Position numbers and translations under genes: made by a program
Assembly (NCBI GenBank): GCA_016704655.1
Contig: JADIZR010000009.1
Span: 1-64,000 of the forward strand
Source: Pseudomonadota bacterium
Lineage (GTDB): Bacteria > Pseudomonadota > Gammaproteobacteria > Steroidobacterales > Steroidobacteraceae
Reading direction: 5' to 3'
DNA: 64,000 nucleotides
Notes under the pieces: model-generated
What the model was told of the DNA's origin: nothing
Seen by the model: the letters and a program-made list of their open reading frames with translations, nothing else
The model's database searches: none
Shown here: positions 45,885 through 56,700 of the stretch, in pieces
How the letters are laid out: the number at the start of each line of letters is the position of its first letter
Numbering within the stretch: the first letter of the stretch is position 1

Positions 45885-47931
45885 CTAGCCGCTGGCGCGC
45901 TTGCGCACCATGGCGGCAGCAACGAGTTCCGCGACGTCGCGCGTCACGATCGACTCATTCAGGTTCTTCGCCTTCAGGCCGTCGCCGAGCATCACGGAGC
46001 AGTACGGGCAGGCTGTGGCAATCACCTGCGGGCGCTGCGGCAGGCCCTGCTCGACGCGCGTGACGTTGATGCGCGTGCCGATGTGCTCCTCCATCCACAT
46101 GCGCGCGCCGCCGGCGCCGCAGCACATCGATTTTTCGCGGTGCAGGGGGAACTCGAGCAGTTTGTCCCGGGCCACGCGTCCCAGCACCGCACGCGGCGCC
46201 TCGAATTCGCCGTTGTGGCGGCCGAGATAGCAGGGATCGTGCAGCAGCACGCGTTCATGCGTCGGTCGGACCTCGAGGCGTCCTTCCGCCAGCAGCCGAG
46301 CGATGAATTGCGTGTGGTGCGCGACCTCCCAATGGCCGCCGAACTCGGGATATTCGTTGCGCAGCGAATTGAACGCGTGCGGGTCGCAGGTCACGATCCG
46401 CTTGACGCCCAGGCCATTGAAGGATTCGACGAGCGTCGCCGCGAGCTGCTGGAACAGCATTTCGTTGCCGGCGCGTCGCACGCACTCGCCAGTGGTGGGC
46501 TCCTGCGCGCCGAGGATGCCGAAGCTCACTCCGGCTTCACGCAGGATCTCGACGAACGCGCGCGCGATCCGCTGGCCGTTCTGGTCGAAGGATTCCGCGG
46601 AACCCACGTAAAACAACCACTCGACCCCGGCCATGTCCGCGGCGCTGCGGATGAGCGGCACGTCGAGGCCCCTGGCCCAGTCGCCGCGCGTGTCCGCAGG
46701 CAGTCCCCAGGGGTTCGACTGCACTTCGTACGCGTCGAACACGTTCTTCAGTTCGGCGGGGAACTCGCCGTCCATCATCACGCGATGCTGGCGCAGCCGG
46801 TAGAACTTCGGCAGCAGTTCGAGTTCGATGGGGCAGGCAGCTTCGCAGTAGCCGCAGGTCGTGCACGACCAGAGCGTGTCATCGCTGATGACGTCGCCCA
46901 CCAGGGCCGGCAGGTTCGCCTGCGCTGCGCCACCGGCGAGGATGGCCTTGCGCTGCTCGAGCAGGTGGTGCTTCAGGCTGTCGTTGACGCCCTTCATCGA
47001 GAGCGGCTTGCCGGTCTGGAATGCCGGGCACGCATCCTTGCAGCGGCCGCATTCGGTGCAGGTGAACGCGTCCAGGGCGTCCTTCCAGACGAGGTCCGCA
47101 ACGCTGCGTGCTCCGACTCGCAGTTCGCTCGCGTCCGCCGAGTCGTCCGTGAGCGGGCTCAGGTCGACCGTCGGCACCGCATTGGCCGGCCTGCCGCGAC
47201 GGAAGAAGAGCGCGGGCAGCGCAGTGACGATGTGAAAGTGTTCGCCAAGCGGCATCAGCACCAGGAAGACGCAGACCATGGTCATCTGCGTCCAGTAGGA
47301 AATCGCGGCGGCGAGCGCCAGCGCACGTCGGCGACCAGTCGGAGACCAGCGATGCGAGCCACCCGCCGACCGGCGCATGGGCACGCTCGTGCGCGATGGC
47401 CGGGACCGAGTCCGCCAGCTGCGCAAAGCGGAACGCGTCGAACGCGAGATCCGTGATCATGATGACTGCGATGAGGCCGAGCACCAGCAGCCCTTCGCGG
47501 TTGGGCTCCAGACGTGCGGGCCGGAGCAGCAACCGGCGGTAGAAGGCGTAGCAGACGGCGAGCAGCACGCCGACTTCGACCAGGTCCTTCGAGACGGTGA
47601 AAACGTCCCCCAGCGAGCCGGTCAGGGCGAACTCGGCATCGAAGCCGATGACGACGAGCTGCAGCTTGCGCACCAGCAGCGAAACGAAGCCCAGGAAGAT
47701 GACCGTGTGCATCACCCCGGGCTTCCACTCGCGGCGGATCATCCGCTGCTGCAGCAGTCCATTGGTGACGACCGTGCGCAGCCGGCGCCACGGGTGGTCC
47801 CAGCGGACCTCCGGCTGCAAGGCCGCGACGATGGCGAGCTTGCGCACGCTGAACCAGGCGAATGCCGCGAACGCGGCGAGCAGCAGCGCAGTGATTCCAA
47901 GCGGGCTCAAGCCGACCTCCAGCTGCGCCAC
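45885..47931 (-). CDS. Membrane-anchored (Fe-S) reductase, HdrD/EtfD-like (frameshifted)
   Basis: About 680 aa from a GTG at 47931. N-terminal domain with about five membrane helices (MAQLEVGLSPLGITALLLAAF, VMHTVIFLGFVSLLV, EGLLVLGLIAVIMITDLAF), like the NarI/DsrM-type haem subunit. The frame changes near 47325-47350, and the rest continues with two 4Fe-4S motifs (CTECGRCKDACP, CTTCGYCEAACP) and two CCG domains ending in CCGAGGARMW. Such proteins take electrons from ETF, or other flavoproteins, to the quinone pool. It is divergent from an ETF-quinone oxidoreductase gene. The frameshift is probably an assembly error because both halves are well conserved. Confidence 0.88.
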
Positions 47932-48037
47932 GCGGGTTCGACGCAGGACTATTGCGCTGCACTATCACGAGCCGACTCACGATGTACAATTCGGGTTTCC
48001 ACCACAGGCCGCCGCCGGCGGCACGAGGGCACGCTAA

Positions 48038-49693
48038 ATGCAGCGCGAAGCGATGGAGTTCGACGTCGTCGTCGTCGGGGCCGGACCTGCAGGTCTCGCG
48101 GCCGCGATTCGGCTGAAACAGCAGTCCGCGGCGGCTGGCAGCGAACTCAGCGTTTGCGTGCTCGAAAAGGGTTCCGAGGTCGGGGCGCACATCCTCTCGG
48201 GAGCGGTCATCGATCCGGTTGCGCTCACGGAGTTGTTCCCAGACTGGAAGGCGCGTGGCGCGCCGCTCGAGACCCCCGTGCAGGAAGACCGCTTCCTGGT
48301 CCTGACGCAGGACAAGGCGCGCCGCATTCCGAACTGGCTGCTGCCCCCGCTGATGGACAACCACGGCATGTACATCGCCAGTCTCGGCAAAGTCTGCCGC
48401 TGGCTTGGCCAGCGAGCCGAAGAACTGGGCGTCGAAGTGTTCCCCGGCTTTGCGGCTGCCGAAGTGCTGTTCAACGACGACGGCTCGGTCAAGGGCGTCG
48501 CGACCGGTGACATGGGCATCGGCAGGAACGGTCAGCACAAGGATTCTTACGCGCAGGGGATGGAACTGCACGCAAAGTACACGCTGTTCGCCGAGGGTTG
48601 CCGCGGCTCCTTGTCGCAGCAGCTGATGTCGAAGTTCAACCTGCGTGACGGCGTCGACCCGCAGGTCTACGGCCTCGGTGTCAAGGAGCTCTGGCAGGTC
48701 CCGAAGGAAAATCACCAGCCCGGACTGGTCGTGCACAGCCAGGGCTGGCCGCTGCCGAACGACGTGGGGGGCGGCTCGTTCCTTTATCACTTTGGTGACG
48801 GCCTGATCTCGGTCGGCTTCGTGACGCACCTGAGTTACGCGAATCCGCACCTCTCGCCGTTCGAGGAGATGCAGCGGTTCAAGACCCACCCGGCGATCCG
48901 CGGGTATTTCGAGGGTGGCAAGCGCCTGGCCTACGGTGCACGCGCCATCAACGAAGGCGGCCTGCAGTCGATCCCGAAGCTCACGTTCCCGGGCGGCGCG
49001 CTGATCGGATGCACCGCGGGTTTCGTGAACCTGCCGCGCATCAAGGGCTCGCACAATGCGATGAAGACCGGGATGCTCGCGGCTGAAGCGGCCTTTGCGG
49101 CAGTGGGGGCCGGTCGCGCCAACGACGAACTTTCGGCCTACCCGGAAGCGTTCCGCAACTCCTGGGCGTATCGCGACCTGCACAAGGTACGCAACGTGAA
49201 GCCGGGCCTGAAGTGGGGCCTCTGGGCCGGCAGCGCGCACGGTGGATTCCACATGTGGCTCAACGACCTCGGCCTGGGCGCGCTGGTCGGCTGGACGCTG
49301 CGCCATGGCAAGGCCGACCACGAGTGCCTGAAGCCCGCGGCTGAAATGCCGCGGATCGACTATCCGCGGCCGGACGGCAAGCTGACGTTCGACCGGCTCT
49401 CGTCGGTGTTCCTGTCAGGGACGGCGCACGAGGAGGACCAGCCCGTGCACCTGCGTCTGCGCGATCCGTCGATTCCGGTCGCGGTGAATCTCGCGCGCTA
49501 CGACGGGCCCGAAGGCCGCTATTGCCCGGCGGGGGTCTATGAATTCGTGCCGGCGGAAGGCGGTGGCCAGCGGCTGCAGATCAACGCGCAGAATTGCGTG
49601 CACTGCAAGACGTGCGACATCAAGGACCCGCAGCAGAACATCCACTGGGTGACGCCGGAAGGCGGCGGCGGTCCGAACTACGCGGGCATGTAG
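48038..49693 (+). CDS. Electron-transfer flavoprotein-ubiquinone oxidoreductase
   Basis: 551 aa. FAD motif VVVVGAGPAGLAAAIRLKQ at residue 9, LEKGSEVGAHILSGAV, the quinone-binding region with FVTHLSYANPHLSPFEEM, and GCTAGFVNLPRIKGSHNAM; 4Fe-4S cluster ligands in YCPAGVYEF and QNCVHCKTCDIKDP at the C-terminus. It transfers electrons from ETF, reduced by acyl-CoA dehydrogenases, to ubiquinone at the inner membrane. No etfAB genes are in the window. Divergent from the HdrD-like reductase; a TACAAT -10-like hexamer lies about 50 bases before the start. Confidence 0.96.
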   Translation: MQREAMEFDVVVVGAGPAGLAAAIRLKQQSAAAGSELSVCVLEKGSEVGAHILSGAVIDPVALTELFPDWKARGAPLETPVQEDRFLVLTQDKARRIPNWLLPPLMDNHGMYIASLGKVCRWLGQRAEELGVEVFPGFAAAEVLFNDDGSVKGVATGDMGIGRNGQHKDSYAQGMELHAKYTLFAEGCRGSLSQQLMSKFNLRDGVDPQVYGLGVKELWQVPKENHQPGLVVHSQGWPLPNDVGGGSFLYHFGDGLISVGFVTHLSYANPHLSPFEEMQRFKTHPAIRGYFEGGKRLAYGARAINEGGLQSIPKLTFPGGALIGCTAGFVNLPRIKGSHNAMKTGMLAAEAAFAAVGAGRANDELSAYPEAFRNSWAYRDLHKVRNVKPGLKWGLWAGSAHGGFHMWLNDLGLGALVGWTLRHGKADHECLKPAAEMPRIDYPRPDGKLTFDRLSSVFLSGTAHEEDQPVHLRLRDPSIPVAVNLARYDGPEGRYCPAGVYEFVPAEGGGQRLQINAQNCVHCKTCDIKDPQQNIHWVTPEGGGGPNYAGM

Positions 49694-49700
49694 TGACCAC

Positions 49701-49749
49701 TGATTAGTGATTAGTGATTAGTGATTAGTGATTAGTGATTAGTGATTAG
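49701..49749 (+). repeat. Heptamer tandem repeat (TGATTAG)7
   Basis: Seven perfect head-to-tail copies of TGATTAG begin 8 bases after the ETF-quinone oxidoreductase stop codon. Because the unit is 7 bases, every plus-strand frame meets a TGA or TAG within 21 bases. An inverted, shorter copy (TAATCACTAATCACTAG, 50008-50024) marks the other side of the intergenic segment, overlapping the stop of the convergent SDR. Confidence 0.95.
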
Positions 49750-50021
49750 TGAACGAACTGCCCGCGTTGACGGGTCTCCAAATGCGGGCGCGGTTTCGTA
49801 CCAAAATCCGTGGGCTCAGGTCGCGGTGGCTGACTGCGAGCTCGCACGGCGCTGGTCGCGAGCCGGAGCCAGCGACTGACCGCTTTTTACCCCAGTTGCT
49901 CTCCAGCGCCACGACGACTTGCGACCGGCCCACTTGTCCCGCACGGCAAACGACAGAGGCCGGCCAGTCCGGCCTCTGCTGAACAGTCATCAATCACTGC
50001 CTAATCGGTAATCACTAATCA
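49750..50021. other. Intergenic segment between inverted heptamer repeats
   Basis: A 272-bp stretch between convergent genes with no convincing gene. Its only clear structure is a perfect 10-bp hairpin at 49954-49978 (listed separately). The short open frames inside have no recognisable domain, start site or codon pattern. Confidence 0.6.
49954..49978. terminator. Hairpin between convergent ETF-QO and SDR genes
   Basis: Perfect 10-bp stem CAGAGGCCGG/CCGGCCTCTG with a 5-base loop. No strong T-run follows on either strand (the minus side has TCGTTT), so it is a plausible but weak bidirectional terminator. Confidence 0.5.
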
Positions 50022-50790
50022 CTAGCGCGGCGCCATGCGGATCGCGCCGTCGAGGCGGATCGTCTCGCCGTTCAGCATCGGGTTCTCGACGATCTGACCC
50101 ACCAGTTGCGCGTATTCCGCCGGCCGGCCGAGACGCGGCGGGAACGGCACCTGCTTGCCGAGGGAATCGCGCGCTTCTTCCGGCAGGGCCGCCAGCATCG
50201 GCGTCATGAACAAGTCCCGGCGCGATCGTGACGACCCGAATGCCGGAGGACGCGAGTTCGCGCGCCATCGGCAGCGTCATGCCAACCACACCACCTTTTG
50301 ACGCGGCGTAAGCAACCTGGCCGATCTGGCCGTCGAACGCAGCGACGGATGCCGTCATCACCAGGGCACCGCGTTCCCCTGCAGCATTCGGCGTGTTCTG
50401 CTGCATGGCTGCGGCCGCCTCCTTGCACAGCAGCAGCGTGCCGATGAGGTTGATTTCGATGACCTTGCGAAAGAAGTCGCCGGGCATCGTGCCTTCCTTG
50501 CCGACCATGCGCTTCGGCCAGCCCACGCCCGCGCAACTCACGGCGAGGTTGAGTCCGCCCATTGTGGTGATTGCCGCGGCCACGGCCGCGGCCACGGCTT
50601 TTTCCACGGTCACGTCGACCTTGTGAAAGCTTGCGGCCGGACCGAGCTTGCGCACGGCATCAACGCCGGCCTGGTCGTTGACGTCGAACAGGGCGACCTT
50701 GCCGCCCGCAGCGACGACGAGTTCAGCCACGGCCAGGCCGAGGCCCGAGGCGCCGCCACTTACGATGGCGCGAGTGTCCTGGATCAGCAT
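50022..50790 (-). CDS. Short-chain dehydrogenase, HSD10/3-hydroxyacyl-CoA dehydrogenase-like (frameshifted)
   Basis: About 255 aa from the ATG at 50790. NAD motif VSGGASGLGLAVAEL, CAGVGWPKR, catalytic Ser region MTASVAAF and YAASKGGV (YxxxK); the opening MLIQDTRAIVSGGASGLG and the insert EGTMPGDFFRKVIEINLIGT are those of the type II hydroxyacyl-CoA dehydrogenase (HSD17B10) group. The frame breaks near 50208-50214 right after TIAPGL: the next frame continues FMTPMLAALPEEARDSLG and ends IRLDGAIRMAPR, the typical C-terminus. A one-base insertion explains it. Likely role: oxidation of branched or straight 3-hydroxyacyl-CoA. Confidence 0.88.
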
Positions 50791-50821
50791 CGGTTCGGTC
50801 CTCCTGCGGACAAGTCGAGGT

Positions 50822-51583
50822 TTACAGTCGCAGGCCGCCGTCCACGTCGATGCAGCGGCCCGTAAAGAAGTCGTTTTCGACGATGAAAACCGCGGTCTGC
50901 GCAATTTCCTCCGCGAGACCCAGGCGCTTGAGCGGCACGGGCGCGGTCATCTTCTCCAGCATCTCCGGCGGCATACCGGAGAGGATGTCGGTCTTGATGA
51001 AGCCCGGAGCGATCGCACCGGTGCGGATGCCGAAGCGCGCGAGTTCCTTCGCCCACGTCGTCGCCATCGCGGCGACGCCAGCCTTCGCGGCCGAGTAGTT
51101 GCTCTGCCCGGCGTTGCCGGCGCGCGAGATGCTCGAAATATTGATGATCACGCCGCCCTGGCCAAGCTTGATCATGCGTTCGGCGGCTTCGCGACCGCAC
51201 AGGAACACGCCGGTCAGGTTGACGTCGATGACGGCCTGCCACTGCGCAAGCGTCATCTTGCTGACGACGGCACCGTCCTTGACCTTCACCAGCACGGCGT
51301 CCTTGATGATGCCGGCATTGTTGACCAGCACGTCGAGCCGGCCGTGCGCTGCGACTACCTGGTCGAGCGCGCGAACCACGTCGTCTTCCTTCGCGACATT
51401 CAGCGCGTGTCCGCTCACCGTGACGCCGCGGGCTTCGAACTCGGCGCGCGTCGCGTCGAGGTCCGCCTGGTTGAGGTCGAGCAGCGCCAGCGTCGCGCCG
51501 CGTGCGGCGAATGCATGGGCGATGGCCTTGCCGATTCCGCGCGCGCCGCCCGTGACGACCGCGACCTTGCCGTTCAACTGCAT
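50822..51583 (-). CDS. Short-chain dehydrogenase, 3-oxoacyl-ACP/CoA reductase-like
   Basis: 253 aa classical SDR: TGGARGIGKAIA near residue 11, NNAGIIKDAVLVKVKDG, catalytic Ser in NISSISRAG and Tyr-Lys in YSAAKAGV, ending CIDVDGGLRL. It most resembles FabG-type 3-oxoacyl reductases; together with the thiolase directly upstream on the same strand it could form a thiolase/acetoacetyl-CoA reductase pair. No polyhydroxyalkanoate synthase is in the window, so that idea is untested. Confidence 0.92.
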   Translation of the reverse strand: MQLNGKVAVVTGGARGIGKAIAHAFAARGATLALLDLNQADLDATRAEFEARGVTVSGHALNVAKEDDVVRALDQVVAAHGRLDVLVNNAGIIKDAVLVKVKDGAVVSKMTLAQWQAVIDVNLTGVFLCGREAAERMIKLGQGGVIINISSISRAGNAGQSNYSAAKAGVAAMATTWAKELARFGIRTGAIAPGFIKTDILSGMPPEMLEKMTAPVPLKRLGLAEEIAQTAVFIVENDFFTGRCIDVDGGLRL

Positions 51584-51607
51584 GAATGCCTCAGGAAAAA
51601 ATGAAGG

Positions 51608-52786
51608 TCAGAGAAGTTCGATGGCGACGGCGCAGGCTTCACCGCCACCGATGCACTGCGAAGCGACGCCGCGGCGCAGACCGCGCTTGCGCAGCGCGTG
51701 GAGCAGCGTGGTGATGATGCGGGCGCCCGTTGCGCCGACGGGGTGCCCCATCGCGCACGCGCCGCCATTGACGTTCACCTGGTCGTGCCGCAGGCCGAGG
51801 TCCTGCATCGCGGCCATCGCCACGCAGGCGAAGGCTTCGTTGATCTCGAACAGGTCGACCTCAGCAACCTTCCAGCCCGCGCGGTCGAGCGCCTTCTGCA
51901 TCGACGGCGCAGGCGCCGTCGTGAACCATTCCGGCGCCTGTGCGTGGCTCGCGTACGAGACCAGGCGGGCGAGCGGTTTGAGGCCGGCCGCCTTGGCCGC
52001 AGATTCGCTCACGAGCACGATGGCGGCGGCGCCATCGGAAATCGAGGACGAGGACGCCGCCGTTACGGTGCCGTCCTTGCCAAATGCGGGTTTGAGAGTC
52101 GGGATCTTGTCGATGTCGAGCTGGAAGGGCGTTTCGTCGGTCGCGACGACCTGCTCGCCCTTACGCGACTTGATCGTCACGGGCGCGATCTCGGCAACGA
52201 AGTCGCCTTCCTTCGACGCACGCTGCGCGCGGCGCACGGATTCCGCGGCGTACGCGTCCTGCTCCGCACGCGAGAAACCGTACTTCGCGGCGGTGACGTC
52301 CGCGAAGCAACCCATGGCCTTGCCGTCCCAGGGGCTTTGCAAGCCGTCGTAGAACATGTGGTCGTAGATCTCGGCGTGCCCCATGCGATAGCCGGCACGC
52401 GCCTTCAGCATCAGGTACGGCGCGTTGGTCATCGATTCGAGGCCGCCCGCGAGGATTGCGCGCGCGGAGCCGGCGCGGATCTGGTCTGCCGCCAGCATCA
52501 CTGCCTTCATGCCCGAGCCGCACATCTTGTTCACCGTCGTGGCGGGCACGCTCATTGCGATGCCGGCGCCGACAGCCGCCTGCCGCGCGGGGGCCTGGCC
52601 CAGGCCGGCCGGCAGCACGCAGCCGAAGATCACTTCGTCGATCGCATCCGGCGACAGGCCAGAGTCCGCGAGTGCGGCCGCTGCGGCGAAAGAACCCAGC
52701 TGCGTTGCCGAGACGGGCGAGAAGATGCCCTGGAAGCCGCCGATCGGAGTTCGGCGGGCAGCGACAATGACGATGGATTCAGGCAT
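51608..52786 (-). CDS. Acetyl-CoA C-acyltransferase (thiolase)
   Basis: 392 aa. Nucleophile C89 in NKMCGSGMKA, GGLESMTNAPYL, ASSSSISDGAAA, the His loop GGACAMGHPVGATGAR and the second Cys in QCIGGGEACA. The sequence is of the biosynthetic/degradative acetyl-CoA acetyltransferase group. It is the first enzyme gene after the TetR regulator; 24 bp separate it from the SDR that follows. Likely cleaves or forms acetoacetyl-CoA, or a branched homologue such as 2-methylacetoacetyl-CoA in isoleucine degradation. Confidence 0.94.
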   Translation of the reverse strand: MPESIVIVAARRTPIGGFQGIFSPVSATQLGSFAAAAALADSGLSPDAIDEVIFGCVLPAGLGQAPARQAAVGAGIAMSVPATTVNKMCGSGMKAVMLAADQIRAGSARAILAGGLESMTNAPYLMLKARAGYRMGHAEIYDHMFYDGLQSPWDGKAMGCFADVTAAKYGFSRAEQDAYAAESVRRAQRASKEGDFVAEIAPVTIKSRKGEQVVATDETPFQLDIDKIPTLKPAFGKDGTVTAASSSSISDGAAAIVLVSESAAKAAGLKPLARLVSYASHAQAPEWFTTAPAPSMQKALDRAGWKVAEVDLFEINEAFACVAMAAMQDLGLRHDQVNVNGGACAMGHPVGATGARIITTLLHALRKRGLRRGVASQCIGGGEACAVAIELL

Positions 52787-52885
52787 GGGGGACGTCCTCG
52801 AGGAATCGGGGGCAGCGAGCCAGGGTCGCCGGAGTGTACGCCGCGGTCTTTTTGCAGCGCAAGATAAAGGCCCGAATCAAGCGGG

Positions 52886-53599
52886 TCAGGCCCTGGCAGC
52901 GGAACGTGTGCGCCGCACCCGAGCCGTTGCCGGCAACGGCTTGCCAGCACGCGGCTCACGCGGCGCAAGGCCGTGATCCAGGAACTGCACCAGGGCAGTG
53001 GCAACTTCGTCCGCCGTGAGCGTGCGGCCCGCGCGATACCAGTGCGCAATCCAGTTGAGCGCGCCTGCGATCGCAAATGCGGCTAGCTTCGGGTCGGTCA
53101 CGGCGATCGAACCGTCGTTGATACCGCCCTGCAGCAGACGCCGGATGGCGCGGTCGATCTCGGACTTGAGCGAGCGCACCTGGGCGCCCAGTTCGGCGCC
53201 GAGGTCCTGGTGTTCTGCGCGCACCATGCACCAGCCGTACTCGGACGCAATCGCGACGGCGTAATCGTGTATGACCTCGCGCAAACGGTCGCGTCCGCTT
53301 CCCGGCGTCTGCTCCGCCCGGCGCAGGGCAGCGCGAATCGGTTCGAGGCCGGCCAGGAAACACTCGAACAGGAGCTGCTCCTTGTTCGCGACGTAGTAAT
53401 AGATCGTGGGCTTGGTGACGCCGAGGGCGGCGGCGATGTCGTCCAGCGACGTGTTGTGATACCCGCGCTCGTCGAACGCCCGCGCTGCCGTGCGGATCAC
53501 CGCGTCACGCTTGGTGCCGTGATCCTGGCGCCGGCGCCGGCCGCGCCACGCGGCAGCCGGGTCGGTGGCGGTCGGGTTCGCTGGAGTACTGTCGGCCAT
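52886..53599 (-). CDS. TetR-family transcriptional regulator
   Basis: 237 aa. N-terminal HTH: RDAVIRTAARAFDERGYHNTSLDDIAAALGVTKPTIYYYVANKEQLLFECF. The C-terminal ligand domain has LREVIHDYAVAIASEYGWCMV and INWIAHWYRAGR-like segments (ALNWIAHWYRAGRTLTADEVATALVQF) of the KstR2/fatty-acid-type regulators. The basic tail is rich in Arg. It is divergent from icmF and heads the thiolase-SDR-SDR run, so it probably represses both sides in response to an acyl-CoA. Confidence 0.9.
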   Translation of the reverse strand: MADSTPANPTATDPAAAWRGRRRRQDHGTKRDAVIRTAARAFDERGYHNTSLDDIAAALGVTKPTIYYYVANKEQLLFECFLAGLEPIRAALRRAEQTPGSGRDRLREVIHDYAVAIASEYGWCMVRAEHQDLGAELGAQVRSLKSEIDRAIRRLLQGGINDGSIAVTDPKLAAFAIAGALNWIAHWYRAGRTLTADEVATALVQFLDHGLAPREPRAGKPLPATARVRRTRSAARA

Positions 53600-53653
53600 G
53601 ACGGGACTGGTTGACTGGGGGCAGGGCTCTAATCATACTTCGCGGTAATATTC

Positions 53654-53665
53654 TACTCAACAGTA
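53654..53665. promoter_or_regulatory. Candidate TetR operator between TetR gene and icmF
   Basis: The dyad TACT-CAAC-AGTA lies in an AT-rich patch (TAATATTCTACTCAACAGTA) midway in the 106-bp divergent intergenic region, a natural place for an autoregulatory site. The arms are only 4 bp, so support is weak. Confidence 0.3.
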
Positions 53666-53705
53666 AGTTCTGGCTGGGTCCCGCCCGGCGGCTGGAGGAA
53701 TGCAG

Positions 53706-56700
53706 ATGTCCGGATCCTCGACTGTCCGCCATGAAGGTAATTCGCGCCAGGCTGCCGGCGCCACGGACGAGGCCGCTCCGCTGCGTTTCGTGAGCGCCGC
53801 TTCGCTGTTCGACGGTCACGACGCCGCGATCAATATCATCCGCCGTTTGCTGCAGGCGCACGGCGCCGAGGTCGTGCACCTCGGGCACAACCGCAGCGTC
53901 GCCGACATAGTGCGCGCGGCCCTGCAGGAAGACGCGGACGGCATCGCGTGCAGTTCGTACCAGGGCGGCCACGTCGAGTACTTCAGTACATGGTGGACAT
54001 GCTGCGCGACCTCGGCGCGCCGCATATCCGCATCATCGTGGGCGGCGGCGGCACGATCGCGCCGGGCGAGATCGAGGAACTCGAGGTCTACGGTGTCGAG
54101 CGTATCTACACACCCGAGGACGGCCGCAGGCTCGGCCTCGACGGCATGATCGACGACGTGTTCGCGCGCGTGCGGAGGGCAACGCGTCCGGGCTTCGAGT
54201 TCGGGCCGGTCGGACCGCGCGACCAGCAGCAGATCGCGCGCACCATCTCCGCGCTCGAGCGCGGTGCGGTCGATGCGCCGTTGGGCGAGACCCTGCGTCG
54301 CGCCGTTTCGCGCAGCGCGAAGCGGACGACGCAGGTGGTGGGGATCACCGGCACCGGCGGTGCCGGCAAGTCGTCGCTGACCGACGAACTGCTGCTGCGA
54401 TTCGTGCGGCAGTTCCCCGAGCGCAACATCGCCGTCGTCGCCATGGACCCGACGCGTCGCCGCAGTGGCGGTGCCTTGCTCGGCGACCGCATCCGCATGA
54501 ACTCGCTCGCGGCCGAGCAGCTATTCATGCGCTCGCTCGCGACGCGGCGGCAGAACCTCGCCACCAGCGCGGTGCTGGCCGATGTCCTCAACCTGCTGCG
54601 GTATGCAGATTTCGACCTCGTTGTCGTCGAAACCGCCGGCATCGGCCAGAGCGATTCCGAGATCGTCGACCTGGTCGACGTGCCGATGTACGTGATGACG
54701 AGCGAATACGGCGCGGCGAGCCAGCTCGAGAAGATCGACATGCTCGATTTTGCCGACCTGGTCGCGCTCAACAAGTTCGAGAAGCGCGGCGCCGAGGATG
54801 CGCTGCGCGACGTGCGCAAGCAGTGGCGCCGCAACCGGGTCGAGTTCAAGCGGCCCGACGACCAGGTGCCGGTGTTCCCGACCATCGCGAGCCGCTTCAA
54901 CGATCCGGGCGTCAACCGGCTCTTTGCCGCGCTCTGCGCACGGCTCGACGAAAAAGCAGGCGGCGACCGGCGCTGGACCGTCACGGATCCGGGCCCGACC
55001 GAATTGATCGAACGGCATGCGCTGGTGCCGGCGACGCGTGCTCGCTACCTGGCCGAGATTGCTGCCAATGGCCGCCGCGCGCACGAGGCAGTCGAGCACC
55101 GTTCACTCGCCGCGAGCCGCGCACAGAGCCTGCACGAGGCCCTGTGTACGCTGGGCGACACGTCGGTGCCCGAACCGCTGGAGCGTTACGGTGCGACGGC
55201 ACTGGCGGACGGGAACGCCGATTCCGCGCTGCTGCGATTGCGGGCGGCCTACAACGATGCGCTCGAAGCGGTCGGTGCCGATGGACTCGCACTGCTGCGG
55301 CAGTGGCCGACGATGGCGAAGTCGGCCACCGACGACCAGTTCACGTACACGGTCCGTGGCAAGGAAATCCGCGGCGACAACTATGTGCCGACGCTGAGCC
55401 ACAACCGCGTACCCAAGCTCGCGGTGCCCCGTTTCCGTGACTGGGGCGAGCAGCTGACGTTCCTGATGAAGGAGAACCTGCCGGGTCAGTTTCCCTTTAC
55501 GGCAGGCGTCTATCCTTATCGCCGCGAGGAAGAGGACCCGACCCGCATGTTTGCGGGCGAGGGCGGTCCCGAGCGTACCAATCGCCGGTTCCACTACGTC
55601 GCGGGCGGCCATGGCGCCGCGCGCCTCTCGACGGCCTTCGATTCGACGACGCTGTATGGCGAGGATCCGGACGAGCGTCCGGACATCTACGGCCGCATCG
55701 GCAACTCCGGTGTTTCGATCGCAACGCTCGACGACATGAAGAAGCTCTACTCGGGCTTCGATCTCTGCGCGCCGACGACGTCGGTCTCGATGACGATCAA
55801 CGGTCCGGCGCCGATGATCCTCGCGATGTTCATGAACACCGCGATCGACCAGCGCGTCGAGAAGCACCTGCGAGCCACGGGCCAGTGGGAGGCGGCGGAG
55901 AAGAAGATCGCGGCTCTTTTCAAGGACCGGCCGCGGCCGGTGTACAAGGGCGAGCTGCCGCCGAACCACGACGGCTCGGGCCTCGGCCTGCTCGGCGTCA
56001 CGGGTGATCAACTGCTCGATGCCGGGACGTACCACCAGATCCGCAAGGAGACACTGTCGCTCGTGCGCGGCACCGTGCAGGCGGACATCCTCAAGGAAGA
56101 GCAGGCGCAGAACACCTGCATTTTCTCGACCGAGTTCGCGCTGCGCATGATGGGGGACGTGCAGCAGTTCTTCACCGACAACGACGTCCGTAATTTCTAT
56201 TCGGTGTCGATCTCGGGTTATCACATCGCTGAAGCGGGCGCGAACCCGGTGTCGCAGCTCGCGTTTACGCTCGCAAACGGTTTCACGATCGCCGAGTACT
56301 ACCTGGCGCGCGGCATGAAGATCGACGACTTCGCGCCGAACCTGTCGTTCTTCTTCTCGAACGGCATGGATCCGGAGTACGCGGTGATCGGTCGCGTGGC
56401 GCGCCGCATCTGGGCGCGTGCGATGCGGGACCTTTATCGCGCGGGCCCGCGCTCGCAGATGCTGAAGTACCACATCCAGACGTCGGGCCGCAGCCTGCAT
56501 GCGCAGGAGATCCAGTTCAACGACGTGCGCACGACGCTGCAGGCGCTCTATGCGCTGTTCGACAACTGCAACAGCCTGCACACCAACGCGTACGACGAAG
56601 CGATCACGACGCCGACGGAAGAGTCGGTGCGCCGCGCGGTGGCGATCCAGCTGATCATCGGCAAGGAACTCGGCCTCAACAAGACGCAGAACCCGTGGCA

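Noticed and set aside
49701..49749. Possible CRISPR array.
   Set aside because: Seven-base units with no spacers; no cas genes anywhere in the window.
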